Source: Mesorhabditis belari (Eukaryota > Nematoda > Chromadorea > Rhabditida > Rhabditidae). From it: DNA of 64,000 bases. The first letter of the stretch is position 1; every line of letters begins with the position of its first letter. This document shows, piece by piece, positions 45,285 to 54,964 of this stretch. The stretch is from positions 1 to 64,000 of the forward strand of contig CAUEEP010000916.1 of NCBI GenBank assembly GCA_958450365.1, in the 5' to 3' direction. A program made the position numbers and the translations under genes. The notes under the pieces were generated by a model. That model did no database searches and had not been told where the DNA came from. It worked only from the letters and a program-made list of their open reading frames with translations.

Positions 45285-45640
45285 ATTCTATGGCTTGATG
45301 TTGATTCTATAGCACAGTTGATTCTATTCTATAGCACAGTTGATTCTATTCTATAGCACAGTTGATTCTATTCTATAGTTGATTCTATTCTATGGCGTAG
45401 TTGATTCTATTCTATGGTACAGTTGATTCTATTCTATGGCATAGTTGATTCTATTCTATAGTTGATTCTATTCTATGGCATAGTTGATTCTATTCTATGG
45501 TACAGTTGATTCTATTCTATGGCATAGTTGATTCTATTCTATGGTACAGTTGATTCTATTCTATAGCACAGTTGATTTTATTCTATAGTTGATTCTATTC
45601 TATGGCATAGTTGATTCTATTCTATAGCACAGTTGATTCA
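45285..45640. repeat. Array GTTGATTCTATTCTATGGCA
   Basis: About 16 units of 16-22 bp with alternating CACA, CATA and TACA forms, between the TIL and receptor genes. Confidence 0.9.
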
Positions 45641-46544
45641 TGTTCAGCATCTATTTCAACATTACCGAAGGTCTTTTTGAGTGATTCGTTAGAATATTGT
45701 TTACAACAATATCGATACGTGGTCTACCAAGAAAGGTTGTAACAGGCCTTTTACAGGCCTGGCAAGCCCCCCGCCTTCCAAAGATAAGTCTGTCAAGCTT
45801 CCAAAGCCAAGCCAAGCTTCCAAAGATCAGTCTGTCAAAATTTGAGATCAAGCAGTTATCTAATTCGGTCAGTCGTCCGATTCCGAACAAATTCGATTCT
45901 GAATTGGACGCCAGTTCATTTGGACGTAACATGTACAAACTAAATGAAATGAAAATGAAAAGATGAAAAACAAATGAAAAATCTTTACTCACAACAAATA
46001 AGGAAAAAGTTTTGTTTTCAGTTGCAAAGCTGATTCACAACTAGAGAAGTGTTGAAGGGGAAAGTTGATGGAGAGTGGAGAACGATCAATAAAACTTATA
46101 AACATTGTCTGTACATTGATTTTGTATTTGTTATTTGTTGCATAAAGATAAAATGTTTTTTTTTGCTTTTACTTTTCGAGTAAAAGAAGAAACTTTTTAA
46201 CAAAAAACAAACAAACAATTCATCTTCTCATGGCGACTGAATGGTTTTGCCAGTAGGGCATTTGAGCTATTCTAACACTTTTTGCTCGTCTGCAGAGATC
46301 TTAAAGAAAGCTGGTAACTAACTAGTTGATAACTTACCTTGCTCCACAAGATTTTTCCACTATCCAACGAGAAACCCTCCCCACTTGGTCAGTTTATTTT
46401 TTGTTTTTCCATCAAAGCTTTCTAAACAAAAGCTATCGGATTATCATAATAAACAAAGAGGAATTGCCAAAGAACGGTTTGATCGGTTTGATGCTAATGG
46501 TTTGATCTGTTTGATGCTAACGGTTTGATCTGTTTGATGCTAAC
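45641..46544. other. Spacer between TIL gene and receptor exons
   Basis: The frames at 45697-45966 overlap a low-complexity stretch (AAGCTTCCAAAG repeated at 45797-45830) and have no splice partners. The N-terminal exons of the receptor gene were sought here and not found. Confidence 0.4.
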
Positions 46545-46860
46545 GGTTTGATGCCTTAATTCAGCCCTAATTCAGGCTTAATTCAGCCTTAATTCAGGCT
46601 TAATTCAGCCCTAATTCAGGCTTAATTCAGGCTTAATTCAGCCCTAATTCAGGCTTAATTCAGGGTTAATTCAGGCTTAATTCAGCCTTAATTCAAGCTG
46701 AAATTCAGAAGTCTTCACTTATAACTTTTTAATCAGAAAATCAGAAAATTCTCCCATTCTTGGATCAGAAAATTGTTCCGTTCTTTGTCTTCCATTTCTT
46801 GTTCCTTAATTCAGCCTTAATTCAGCCTTAATTCAGCCTTAATTCAGCCTTAATTCAACC
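46545..46860. repeat. Array TTAATTCAGGC/TTAATTCAGCC
   Basis: About 14 units of 11 bp, a gap of about 110 bp, then five more. Just before it are three TGATGCTAACGGTTTGATC units (46490-46552). Confidence 0.9.
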
Positions 46861-46899
46861 CTTAAAAACTGGCTTCAATTCAATCAAATTTCAATAAAC

Positions 46900-47010
46900 C
46901 AAATCTGAGAATTGGATTTTTTGAAAATAATTAATCTGTTTTAATTACGTCTTATCTTGTTCCTTTAGGACCAACTCCGGAATTTTCCGACCGTATCGCT
47001 GAGGGATTCC
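46900..47010. repeat. Inverted copy of a receptor exon edge (partner 47750-47885)
   Basis: The intron end and first 30 bases of exon 46969 (TTCCTTTAGGACCAACTCCG) recur in reverse complement at 47750-47885, inside a later intron. Arms are about 110 bp. Confidence 0.8.
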
Positions 47011-48582
47011 ATCAGTTTACTGATCGTTGGCCAAACGAGACAGGCGTTTTGGGAGACAATTATTTTGTAAGCTTTTAACTTTAATAAAACCCTACTTTTT
47101 TCATGCTAGAAAGCTAAAACCCTATACATAGCCATTTCCACTTTTTTTCCCTCTCAGATTGACAATGGCATCTCTCTACAATTCAACCCACGACCATGGA
47201 TCTGTTTGGGTGTGTGTATGACGCAAATGAGTGCCATGTTTTGTGGTTAGTTTGGCTATGATGAACGGAAAAAGAAGCATACCTATTGATTATAGAAATA
47301 TTAACATTTAATCGACATCTTCTAGTGATTCTCTATTTGGGCTGGTCAATGCACAAGAAGCTGAACTCAACAGAAATGATCAGTGATCGGAGATATCGAT
47401 TGCAGAAACAATTGTTCCAGTGTTTGATCGTCCAAGTAAGTCCAAGTACAGTCCAAGGACTCAATCACAAACTTTAACTACATTGTTCAACTACTAACTT
47501 TCCAGTTCATTGTGCCAATAATCCTTGAATATATCCCTTGTACTGCTTTGTTTCTTATGCCAATGACTGGCCAATTTGTGGATCTGGAAGTATTTACGAT
47601 AGCCATCAGTCTTTATGCTGTATTTGAACCAATTGTTGTGATGTATTTTGTGAGGGTGAGTTAGTCGGCAAAAGAAGAAAGCTAAAGAGAAAGTTTGCTA
47701 CCATTCCCATCAAAAAAAATTGGAACCATAACGATAGTGCAGCAAGGTAAAAGCTAAAATACGGTCGGAAAATTCCGGAGTTGGTCCTAAAGGAACAAGA
47801 TAAAACGTAATCAAAACAGATTAATTATCTTCAAAAGATTCAATTCTCGAATTTTGCGAATTGGATTTTGTTGTGAGGATTTGACAAAAAAAACTAGCGA
47901 TTTCGTATTGCTCATCTCCAATACAAATTGGTTGACCAAGAATGCGATTTTTTGGATTTAAAGTGATGCATTCGTTAAAACAATAGTCAAAAGTCAATAG
48001 GCATTCGTTAAAACAAAAGTCAACAAAACTTTAGTTGCTCATTTACGATCAATCTACCATTTCTAGGAATACCGTTTATAGGAATACCGTTTCGGGGAAT
48101 ACTGTTTCTAGGAGTACCGTTTCTAGGAATATCATTTCTAGGAATACCATTTTAAGGAATACCATTTTAAGGAATACCGTTTCTAGGAATACCGTTTCTA
48201 GGAATACCGTTTATAGGAATACCGTTTCGGGGAATACTGTTTCTAGGAATACTCTTTCTAGGAATACCGTTTTAAGGAATATCATTTCTAGGAATACCGT
48301 TTCTAGGAATACTCTTTCTAGGAATATCATTTCTAGGAATACCGTTTCTAGGAATACTCTTTCTAGGAATATCATTTCTAGGAATACCGTTTTAAGGAAT
48401 ACCGTTTCTAGGAATACCGTTTTAAGGAATACCGTTTTAAGGAATACCGTTTCTAGGAATACCGTTTCTAGGAATATCATTTCTAGGAATACCGCTTGGC
48501 TCTCATCGCTTTACGTCTCGGAAAGAAATCCCATCCATTGGTTAAAATCAGCTCACTACAGGTAGCTATTTCCACATCTTGA
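46969..48582 (+). CDS. Chemoreceptor-like 7TM protein, 3' half
   Basis: Exons 46969-47066, 47158-47245, 47296-47435, 47506-47655 and 48487-48582 join in phase. Order: an outer loop (PTPEFSDRIAEGFHQFTDRW with glycosylation site NET), TM5 (PRPWICLGVCMTQMSAMFC), inner loop 3 (HKKLNSTEMISDRRYRLQKQ), TM6 (CLIVQFIVPIILEYIPCTAL), TM7 (AISLYAVFEPIVVMYFVREY) and a short tail ending SLQVAISTS. LQKQLF..LIVQ..IP and the TM7 end YFVREYR match the layout of the nematode str/srh/srd superfamily; the exact subfamily is not decidable. TM1-TM4 exons were not found upstream, so the gene is 5'-truncated or split. The last intron consists largely of the splice-acceptor array 48060-48486. Confidence 0.7.
48060..48486 (+). 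repeat. 15-bp array repeating a 3' splice site
   Basis: 29 units of TTTCTAG|GAATACCG. The last unit is the genuine intron end and first codons (GAA TAC CGC) of receptor exon 48487. About 27 units keep an AG before GAATA (TTTCTAG, TTTTAAG or TTATAG); two read TTTCGGGG. In exon frame a unit reads Glu-Tyr-Arg-Phe-stop, or without a stop where it is TTTTAAG. So the array arose by amplification of the intron/exon border. Confidence 0.9.
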
Positions 48583-49190
48583 AATCAAATATCATTTTTT
48601 TTGATCCATATTTCTTCATTTGAACTTCATTTGTTTTAGACCATGTACAACGATTCAGTTCAAAAGGATTTATAGCCAACTTTTCGAACGGATATTTAAT
48701 ATTGTTTTGTTATAAAATCAAAAAAAAATTTCTTGTATTTAAAAACTTTAAAGCATGCCAAACGCCGCAATCGATTCAAAAGTATTATATAGAGAATTGG
48801 AAGCCTGAACTCTTGCCTACATTTCTGTACGAAAAGATCTTTGATTAGAGTTTTGCAGCCCATTTTTCAAACCCGCAAATGTGTCCAATCGAATCAGTCA
48901 CCGGCACAAAAATTTTTTAGCTGTTTTCTAAATAAAAACTTGTATGTAGGAAGAATTTTTCTTTAGTAAAAGCACATTTTTATTTATTTAAAAATTATTT
49001 CCAACAAATTTACAGCTTTAGGACAGCAGGTACAGACATAAAAGCTAAGAATTGAACAGCCCAAAGATCCAAATTCCGCTAAAATCTCCGAACATCCAAA
49101 GAGGGCTATATTTAATTGAAGTTCTGGTTGGGTTAACATTATCAAAACACTTTGGTGCTATCATCGCTTTTCATACCATTCAAAATGCAT
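48583..49190. other. Receptor 3' flank
   Basis: AT-rich; AAATCAAAAAAAA and TTTATTTATTTAAAAATTATTT runs. No gene seen. Confidence 0.4.
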
Positions 49191-49194
49191 TTTG

Positions 49195-49712
49195 AATGGC
49201 TTTTGAGACTTTGGTGCCCTTCTTTTTCAACTAAAACTCTCAATTTATTGTGTTTTAGAGATAGAATACCTGTTTCATCCTCGTGTTGCCCTGCTTTTTC
49301 ATGTGTGCTCTCGATTTTGTGAAAAATAAAAAGATGAAACAGGTATTCTATCTCTAAAACACAATAAATTGAGAGTTTTAGTTGACGATTAACCTTGATT
49401 TCTCCAGTGGGAAACAAAAGGACAAAAATCTCGTGAATAGTTAACCGGCTAGCCTTATAGCGACCAAAAGTGCACAAACTTGAATGGAATTAAGAGATAT
49501 TTCATCTAGCTATACAAGCTATTAAAGAGCTTTTCTTTCTCGACGACTCTGGAATCTCTCTTATTGATTCCTACACCCTCATTTTGCCCTGCTTTCTCGT
49601 GCATGCTCTCGGTTTTGTGAAAAATAAAAAGATGAAACAGGTATTCCATCTCTAAAACACAATAAATTGAGAGTTTTAGTTGAAAAAGATGGGCACCAAA
49701 GTCTCAAAAGCC
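49195..49712. mobile_element. Foldback element with double inverted repeats
   Basis: 49229-49279 and 49333-49383 are perfect reverse complements (about 51 bp; AACTAAAACTCTCAATTTAT ... ACCTGTTTCATC). A second right arm at 49625-49712 extends the match to GGCTTTTGAGACTTTGGTGC. The spacer CTGCTTTTTCATGTGTGCTC is duplicated at 49592. The minus-strand frame across it is not supported. Confidence 0.75.
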
Positions 49713-49967
49713 GAATCTCTACTAATGATACAGGTAAGAACGGGAAACGTGACAAATCAAGAAGTTTGAATTAAGTTCACCAGGTTTCATCATCACTTCG
49801 TCGCTTATAAAGGCTGGTATTCAATTCTAATTTGTGTAAAAGATAAAATTTCGATACTTTATGGGAAAAAATCAATGATTTGGATGAAAAAAGTGGAAGG
49901 CTTAGGTACTGGTGGTAGTTAGGTGACACTAAAAAGTTTACCCCGTTTGTCGGCACCCGAAGCAGGT

Positions 49968-50039
49968 GGTCTTGTGGTGTAGTGGTTATCACGTCTGCTT
50001 CACACGCAGAAGGTCCCCGGTTCGATCCCGGGCAAGACC
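49968..50039 (+). tRNA. tRNA-Val(CAC)
   Basis: 72 nt folding as a complete tRNA. Acceptor GGTCTTG pairs CAAGACC. The A-box region is TGGTGTAGTGGTTATCACG. The anticodon stem TCTGC/GCAGA has loop TTCACAC, anticodon CAC, decoding GUG (valine). The T-arm is CCCCGGTTCGATCCCGGGC. T-rich sequence (TTTCTATTTT) follows as a likely Pol III terminator. No intron. Confidence 0.97.
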
Positions 50040-50189
50040 TTTCTATTTTGCATTTTTTAGAAAATGAGATTCCAGAAGCCTTCGGAGTTTGATATTTTGT
50101 AAAGAGTGAGCTTGATTATTAAATTCTCATACTGGCTCAAGCTCAGATTTATGAATGATCTCAAAAGCACCAATAAGTGAAAGCTTTAC

Positions 50190-50339
50190 ATGGTTTTCAC
50201 ATCGATTCTCGTAATGAACAACACAATTGTGGCTGTTTTCCTGGCATTGATCATTCACTTTTTCTTTGGCAGCAATATTTGGGACATTTTTGTGTACTTT
50301 CGACGTTTTAACGACGTTCTATTCGACGTTTTTGACTAG
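50190..50339 (+). CDS. Possible 49-aa membrane peptide
   Basis: The frame MVFTSILVMNNTIVAVFLAL, then IIHFFFGSNIWDIFVYFRRF, then NDVLFDVFD has a signal-anchor-like helix and a charged C-terminus. It may start at the second Met. It is complete from ATG to stop without introns. No family recognised; it could also be a first exon. Confidence 0.3.
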   Translation: MVFTSILVMNNTIVAVFLALIIHFFFGSNIWDIFVYFRRFNDVLFDVFD

Positions 50340-50930
50340 GCGAACTCTTTTGGGAACCAATTTTCAAGTTTCGAGGTACCTGTCGATTATATCGGCACAA
50401 AATTTGCCTGTTAGACTAGGCTAAACGATACTTTACTATATTATGCTTTCCTGTAATAAGATAGTTTACTTTTTACTTACTGTACTGAGCTATGTTATGT
50501 TAAACTATACAATAATATATGTACTATAGCCTATAATGTAGCCTTGTTTAGATCTAACCGTCAAGTACTAGTTCCGATCATAACTAAAGCAAGTTTCAGC
50601 CTCAATAGTGCCGTTTTTCTGCGAAAACGCAAAGATAAACCGCTAAAAGATGGGAAAACGATTATCGCCGTAACCAAGAACACATTAAGGAACACATTGT
50701 TCAAATAAAATAAGCTTTAATGATGCACGTACATATAGAGAGTATATGTACGTGTATCTTATTATTAGCAGCATTTAATAACCCATAAGTAACACTACAA
50801 ACTGGCATTCACAAACCGCCGACACACGCTAAATGCAAAAATTCAATGCTCCAGAGCCTCGAAAACCCGAAAGTCGACATTTTGCAAAAAACTAGTTTTG
50901 TCCGTAAGTTTTGCTGACTTTTCTATAATA
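50340..50930. other. Spacer with a short hairpin
   Basis: CACGTACATATAGAGAGTATATGTACGTG (50728-50755 region, 11-bp stem) is the only structure seen. Confidence 0.4.
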
Positions 50931-51180
50931 AATAACGGTACTTATCGATTGGAGGATTGGGATGCGACCAATTATTGAATGTCTGCATAAGTTCGCTACT
51001 AAATAGTATTTGTTCATAACAATCTTTGCCATTTGCCAACCATTTGAAAGATCAATTCAACCTCTACAAATCACATAAACCACAAGCCACACAACAACAT
51101 CTCTATCGACTTTCGAGGCATGTTATTGTGAGATCTCCTTTGAGGGATTTTGATAATTATCACTAAATTATCACAATTTT
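50931..51180. repeat. Inverted diverged duplication, left arm (partner 55455-55700)
   Basis: The reverse complement matches 55455-55680: ATGCCTCGAAAGTCGATAGA, TGTGTGGCTT, AGCGAACTTATGCA, CATCCCAAT. On the coding sense of each arm the text ELMxTxNxWSHPNxP is kept despite substitutions, so the arms may carry paralogous exons. The arms flank the Cys-rich gene and the carrier-protein exon. Confidence 0.6.
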
Positions 51181-51365
51181 GACCAATATCTAAAGGTTAA
51201 GAATGTTTCGGAGAAATGACCCACAAATATGAATTGATGAGAAAGAACAAAAGAATTGATGAGAAAGAACGAAAGAATTGTTGCAGAAATTCTGAAACAA
51301 AGTGCTCTTTTGAATGTGGACTCATTTTTACTCACATTCACTATTTATTTCTTCATTTCAAAGCA

Positions 51366-52245
51366 TCAAACGTTCTTCTTATTAACGAGACGATTGAAAC
51401 GTAATTCAGACAATTTCGTTTGTTGTTGAGTCATTTGAGCAGCCGGCTCGTCGACGATCAGAGTGTCCTGCATGCATTCCCCAGAACAGAACCCAGACCA
51501 TCCACATTTGGCAAAGCAATGTGTTCCCGGTGGGCAATGAACGTCTTCACACTGAAATTTTGGGACAATCAAAAAACAACAAGCCCTTATAAAAAGCATG
51601 AATAAACTGTAACTTATTATTTTGAAAGAGTTTAGACTCTCGAAGTGTCATTGTTTTTATCTTGCACAAATTGCTTTCCCAAAAGTAAGTTATGTTGGTT
51701 TGCACCGCTTCACTTTTCCGTATTCGATTACGATATTCTTCGAAAGTCTTTACGTTGTAGAAAACTCTTATTTAAGAAAGTACACCTTTCATTTAATCAT
51801 CTAATCAGAAGAATTAAAGAATTTGATTTAAAGAGGCCTAGGCTTAAGCCTACCGAAACCCAAATAGACTTAGTGCGAGGCGCTAGCCGCTAGCCTTCGC
51901 ATGGTGTTAAGAAATGGGGTAATTCCTTTGTTATGATTAAAGATACAATAGTTAACAGCAACAACAATAGCAATAGTTAAAGGTAAACTTCGTAAATTGT
52001 TTACCAAGGCAAGTAATGGAAAAAAAATTAGTACAGAGCCTTCTGGATAACTTCAAATGCTTTAAAAAAGAGTTTACTTTCAAGTTGAGCCTTTAATAAG
52101 CCTAAGCCTGAGCCTAAGCACTAAAAGCCTAAGCACCAAGCCTAAGCACCAAGCCTAAGCACTAAGCCTAAGCACTCACACCATCAGCCGATGTCGACGA
52201 GAAAACGGCGAAGAGGAGAACGAGAACGAGAAGAGACTTCAACAT
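51366..52245 (-). CDS. Secreted small Cys-rich protein, two exons
   Basis: Exon 1 (52180-52245, 22 codons) is a signal peptide: MLKSLLVLVLLFAVFSSTSA then DG, ending at GTGAGT. Exon 2 (51366-51551) follows AAATTTCAG and reads CEDVHCPPGTHCFAKCGWSG, FCSGECMQD, then a hydrophilic tail (...KLSELRFNRLVNKKNV). Mature length is about 63 aa with six Cys in the first 26 residues. The CxxVxCPPGTxC start is like the start of TIL/EB-type modules and of the neighbouring TIL gene's mature start, but the rest of a TIL domain is absent. An extracellular or defence-related role is inference. The 628-bp intron carries GCCTAA-type repeats beginning right after the donor. Confidence 0.8.
51838..51905. repeat. Telomere-like scrap plus palindromic leader
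   Basis: AGGCCTAGGCTTAAGCCTAC followed by the same palindrome as at 40291-40340 (TAGACTTAGTGCGAGGCGCT, then AGCCGCTAGCCTTCGCA). The right half stops before AAGTCC. Confidence 0.7.
52092..52178. repeat. GCCTAAGCAC array in the Cys-rich gene intron
   Basis: GCCTAA/GCCTGA hexamers, then about six AAGCCTAAGCACC units, ending at the exon 1 donor (AGCACTCAC). Confidence 0.85.
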
Positions 52246-52483
52246 TTTTTTTGAGAGAATTGAACAATTTGAGAAAGTTCTCTTTCTTTATATAACCCTT
52301 TTTGAGAAACACTTCTTGTATTCTCTTATCAGTTTTGTTTCTGATGAAAGTGATGAAAATTTCTTTGAGTCCATTGAGAGGAAACTCCCAAACACATTTT
52401 GATTACTTCTGGGTACAGAAATTGAGTTTTCTTTCAAAGATCGAATGGTTTGAGTGGAAAATAAGATTTACTCAAAACTTTAT

Positions 52484-52568
52484 TCAATAAAGAACGTTTT
52501 CGGAAATGTAATTGAGGTAATCTCTAGGCGTTTGCATATCATTTAGATCATTCTCATCGATCTCAATC
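52484..52568 (-). CDS. Terminal exon resembling mitochondrial acyl carrier protein
   Basis: After ATTTTAG the frame reads IEIDENDLNDMQTPRDYLNY, then ISENVLY and a stop, with AATAAA overlapping the stop. This matches the C-terminus of mitochondrial ACP (NDUFAB1), where the helix III-IV region has E.D.D...TP.D...YI. ACP carries a phosphopantetheine arm for lipoate/fatty-acid synthesis and is a complex I subunit. The exon with the DSL attachment Ser was not found upstream, where a SINE and repeats lie, so this is probably an orphan exon or part of a broken copy. Confidence 0.5.
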
Positions 52569-52796
52569 CTAAAATAACATTAATAGTTTAATAGGGAATC
52601 TACAGGGTGGCTGATAAGTGTGTGCAATTTTTGCTATTCTGCATCGCAGAAAGTAGACGATTTACTCTCGTTCAAAGCAATCAATATGTAGCTAAAATAT
52701 CCAATGTGTTTACTTAATGGAAAAACTTTTTTTAGCAACTTTAATTTGCTAAAATTTAAAATTTACAACATCAAGGAAGCAAAATTCTCGTGGATA

Positions 52797-53168
52797 AAAA
52801 AAAAATACCGACTGGGGCTACCAGTGGTGAATTTTATCGCATACACGAAATATATCAATCACAATACAACGACACACACAATACTAGGCTATATCTTAAC
52901 TTAACCCACGTCATGACAGACGGCTCCCTAACGCTAAGCTCAATGGGGAACTAAATAGCTTTTTTGGTGGTGAAGGGAAGATGACGATGAAGGAGTGGCT
53001 TGTCACTTTAAAGAACTGGGGCCACAACCACCAGACTGCCCTCCAGAAAACCTCTCAACCCGAAGGGAAAGGAAATCCGAAGGGGGTGACCATGTCGCAT
53101 GTGGGGTTCGAACCCTCGACCTTCCGATTAAGATAAAAGACACTTAACCAGTCAGCCACACGTGCTGA
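52797..53168 (-). mobile_element. Full-length tRNA-derived SINE
   Basis: Minus strand: head GCACGTGTGGCTGACTGGTT (A-box), a degenerate anticodon arm, then GGTCGAGGGTTCGAACCCC (B-box), a unique body (CCTTCGGGTTGAGAGGTTTT, GGTGGTTGTGGCCCCAG), and a tail ending CTGGTAGCCCCAGTCGGTAT before an A/T run. Length about 370 bp. The tail alone is at 1454-1605. The head resembles a tRNA with a TTAA-type anticodon loop and cannot close an acceptor stem. Confidence 0.8.
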
Positions 53169-53204
53169 GAAACGGAAAAATAAGTCCATTAATCCATTTA
53201 TCTA

Positions 53205-53560
53205 TAAGATTCAAACTTTAATTAGTGGAATGAGCTCTCTAGAAACAATTGATTATTAAGTTTAAACTAACATTGGCCCCAGAATTCGGCTGAGTATGGA
53301 GACCAGGCCGAGTCCGTTTACCCGATAAACGCTGGTTGATTTATACAGCAAAAATAGTTTAATTAACTGTTTATTTATATAAATTGAAAAATAACAAATA
53401 GTGGGACTTGATAAAATTGAAACTAAACATTAATCCAAGCAAGTTTTAATCCAAATAAGTCCATTGACCCATTTATCTATAAGATTCAAACTTTAATTGA
53501 CGGAATGAGCTCTCTAGAAACAGTTAGTTGTTAAATTTAAACTAACAAATCTTTATTACT
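53205..53560. repeat. Two direct copies of a ~100-bp block
   Basis: TTTATCTATAAGATTCAAAC and GGAATGAGCTCTCTAGAAAC occur at about 53190-53270 and 53460-53550. Confidence 0.75.
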
Positions 53561-53975
53561 AGCTACAGCCAAAAACTTGAACAAATTTGTATTAGCTATC
53601 TTTATCTTTATCTTTATCTTTTATTTCCTCGTTTCTTATTGCTATTTGTATTCAAATTTGTTTCTTTTAAGGTATTTTTGTCAAAACTTTTGCTTTTTGC
53701 AGTCGAATTTACGTCTATTAAACTTAAATGATGTAGGTAAGGCTCAAAGAAACCATTTTGGAGATTAAAGAGTGTAATTTGACTAAATTTAAAGCGTTTT
53801 GTTGTCGTACTAAGAAGTTAAGCAAAAAAAAAAGCTAAAGAACGTAATTAAATTTAAAGACGGCCCTTTACCCATAAGCCCTTTTAATCAAGGCCACAAA
53901 AAGGCTTAAAACTTGCTTGGATTTTATCAGTTTCAGTTTTATCAGGTCCCAGTATTTGTTATTTTTCGATAACAG
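53561..53975. other. Spacer
   Basis: Contains TATCTTTATCTTTATCTTT (53594). No gene supported. Confidence 0.4.
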
Positions 53976-54156
53976 ATAGTGATCTGATTACTGGAAGTCG
54001 AGTTATACAGTAAAACCGAAAAGTACGCTAAAGTGCCATTTTGACTATAGAAAAACGGCACTTTAGCGCACTACTCTTCAAGACGGTTTTTCAAGACTTC
54101 AAGACTTCAAGACGGATTGTTAAAAGTTCAAAATGTAACCGAATTCCCTCAATTTA
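53976..54156. repeat. Dispersed repeat, copy 2
   Basis: Second copy of 8100-8282; here no exon follows its TTTAG end. Confidence 0.7.
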
Positions 54157-54204
54157 GCCTCAATTTAGCCTCAAGGTTGTTTTTCTCTAGGTTTTTATCG
54201 GTGA

Positions 54205-54535
54205 GTATATGTCGTAGCCGCTAACGAATGATTCGTTAACGGCTAGCCGCTAACGAATGAAATTTTTCGCTAGCCGTTTACGAATGATTCGTTATCGGCT
54301 AGCCGTTTACGAATCATTCGTTAACGGCTAGCCGTTTACGAATGATTCGTTATCGGCTAGCCGTTTACGAATCATTCGTTATCGGCTAGCCGTTTACGAA
54401 TCATTCGTTATCGGCTAGCCGTTTACGAATCATTCGTTATCGGCTAGCCGTTTACGAATGATTCGTTATCGGCTAGCCGTTTACGAATCATTCGTTAACG
54501 GCTAGCCGATTACGAATGAAATTTTTTCAATAGAT
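54205..54535. repeat. Array of palindromic GGCTAGCCGTTTACGAATNATTCGTT units
   Basis: Nine to ten 30-bp units. Each unit contains two palindromes, GGCTAGCC and a GAATNATTC-centred one, so the array can form many alternative cruciforms. Related to the ends of the 1892-2368 element. Confidence 0.9.
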
Positions 54536-54964
54536 GACTTAGGGTGGAAAAGAATTATAGCAAAAAATAAGATCAAAGTAAATACGGCAATATACAAGGG
54601 ATTTGAAATCAAAAACTATAAGTATAGTCTGATGAATAAAGAGAAGATGGGAAACAACGAGTTTCTGCTTTTTTAGTGAAACACCGTTGGAGAACGTTTG
54701 ACAAAAAAAGTGATCGCACAACTGTTTCCGTAAATCTGGCCCGGGATTTACTTACACCAATCTAAAAAACATGTAAAACAAAGAGAAGAACAGGGAATAA
54801 CAAGATAAGACATTGATTCTCTTTCTTGTAAGATTGCCTTTTTCTAAGAAAGAAAAACAAATTTTACAAATATTATTGTGAAACTTTGTTTGCGTTTGAA
54901 TGTGTTTTACTTCTTGAAGAGGCGAATCATTTATACAGACATACACTTTGTTTCAGAAACAAGT

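Noticed and set aside
48035..48565. 176-codon Ser-Arg-Asn-Thr repeat protein
   Set aside because: Explained by the 15-bp splice-acceptor array; the real exon at 48487 uses another frame.
50720..50760. microRNA precursor
   Set aside because: The stem is only about 11 bp, too short for a pre-miRNA.
53095..53168. Functional tRNA gene
   Set aside because: A and B boxes present but no acceptor stem and a degenerate anticodon arm; it is a SINE head.
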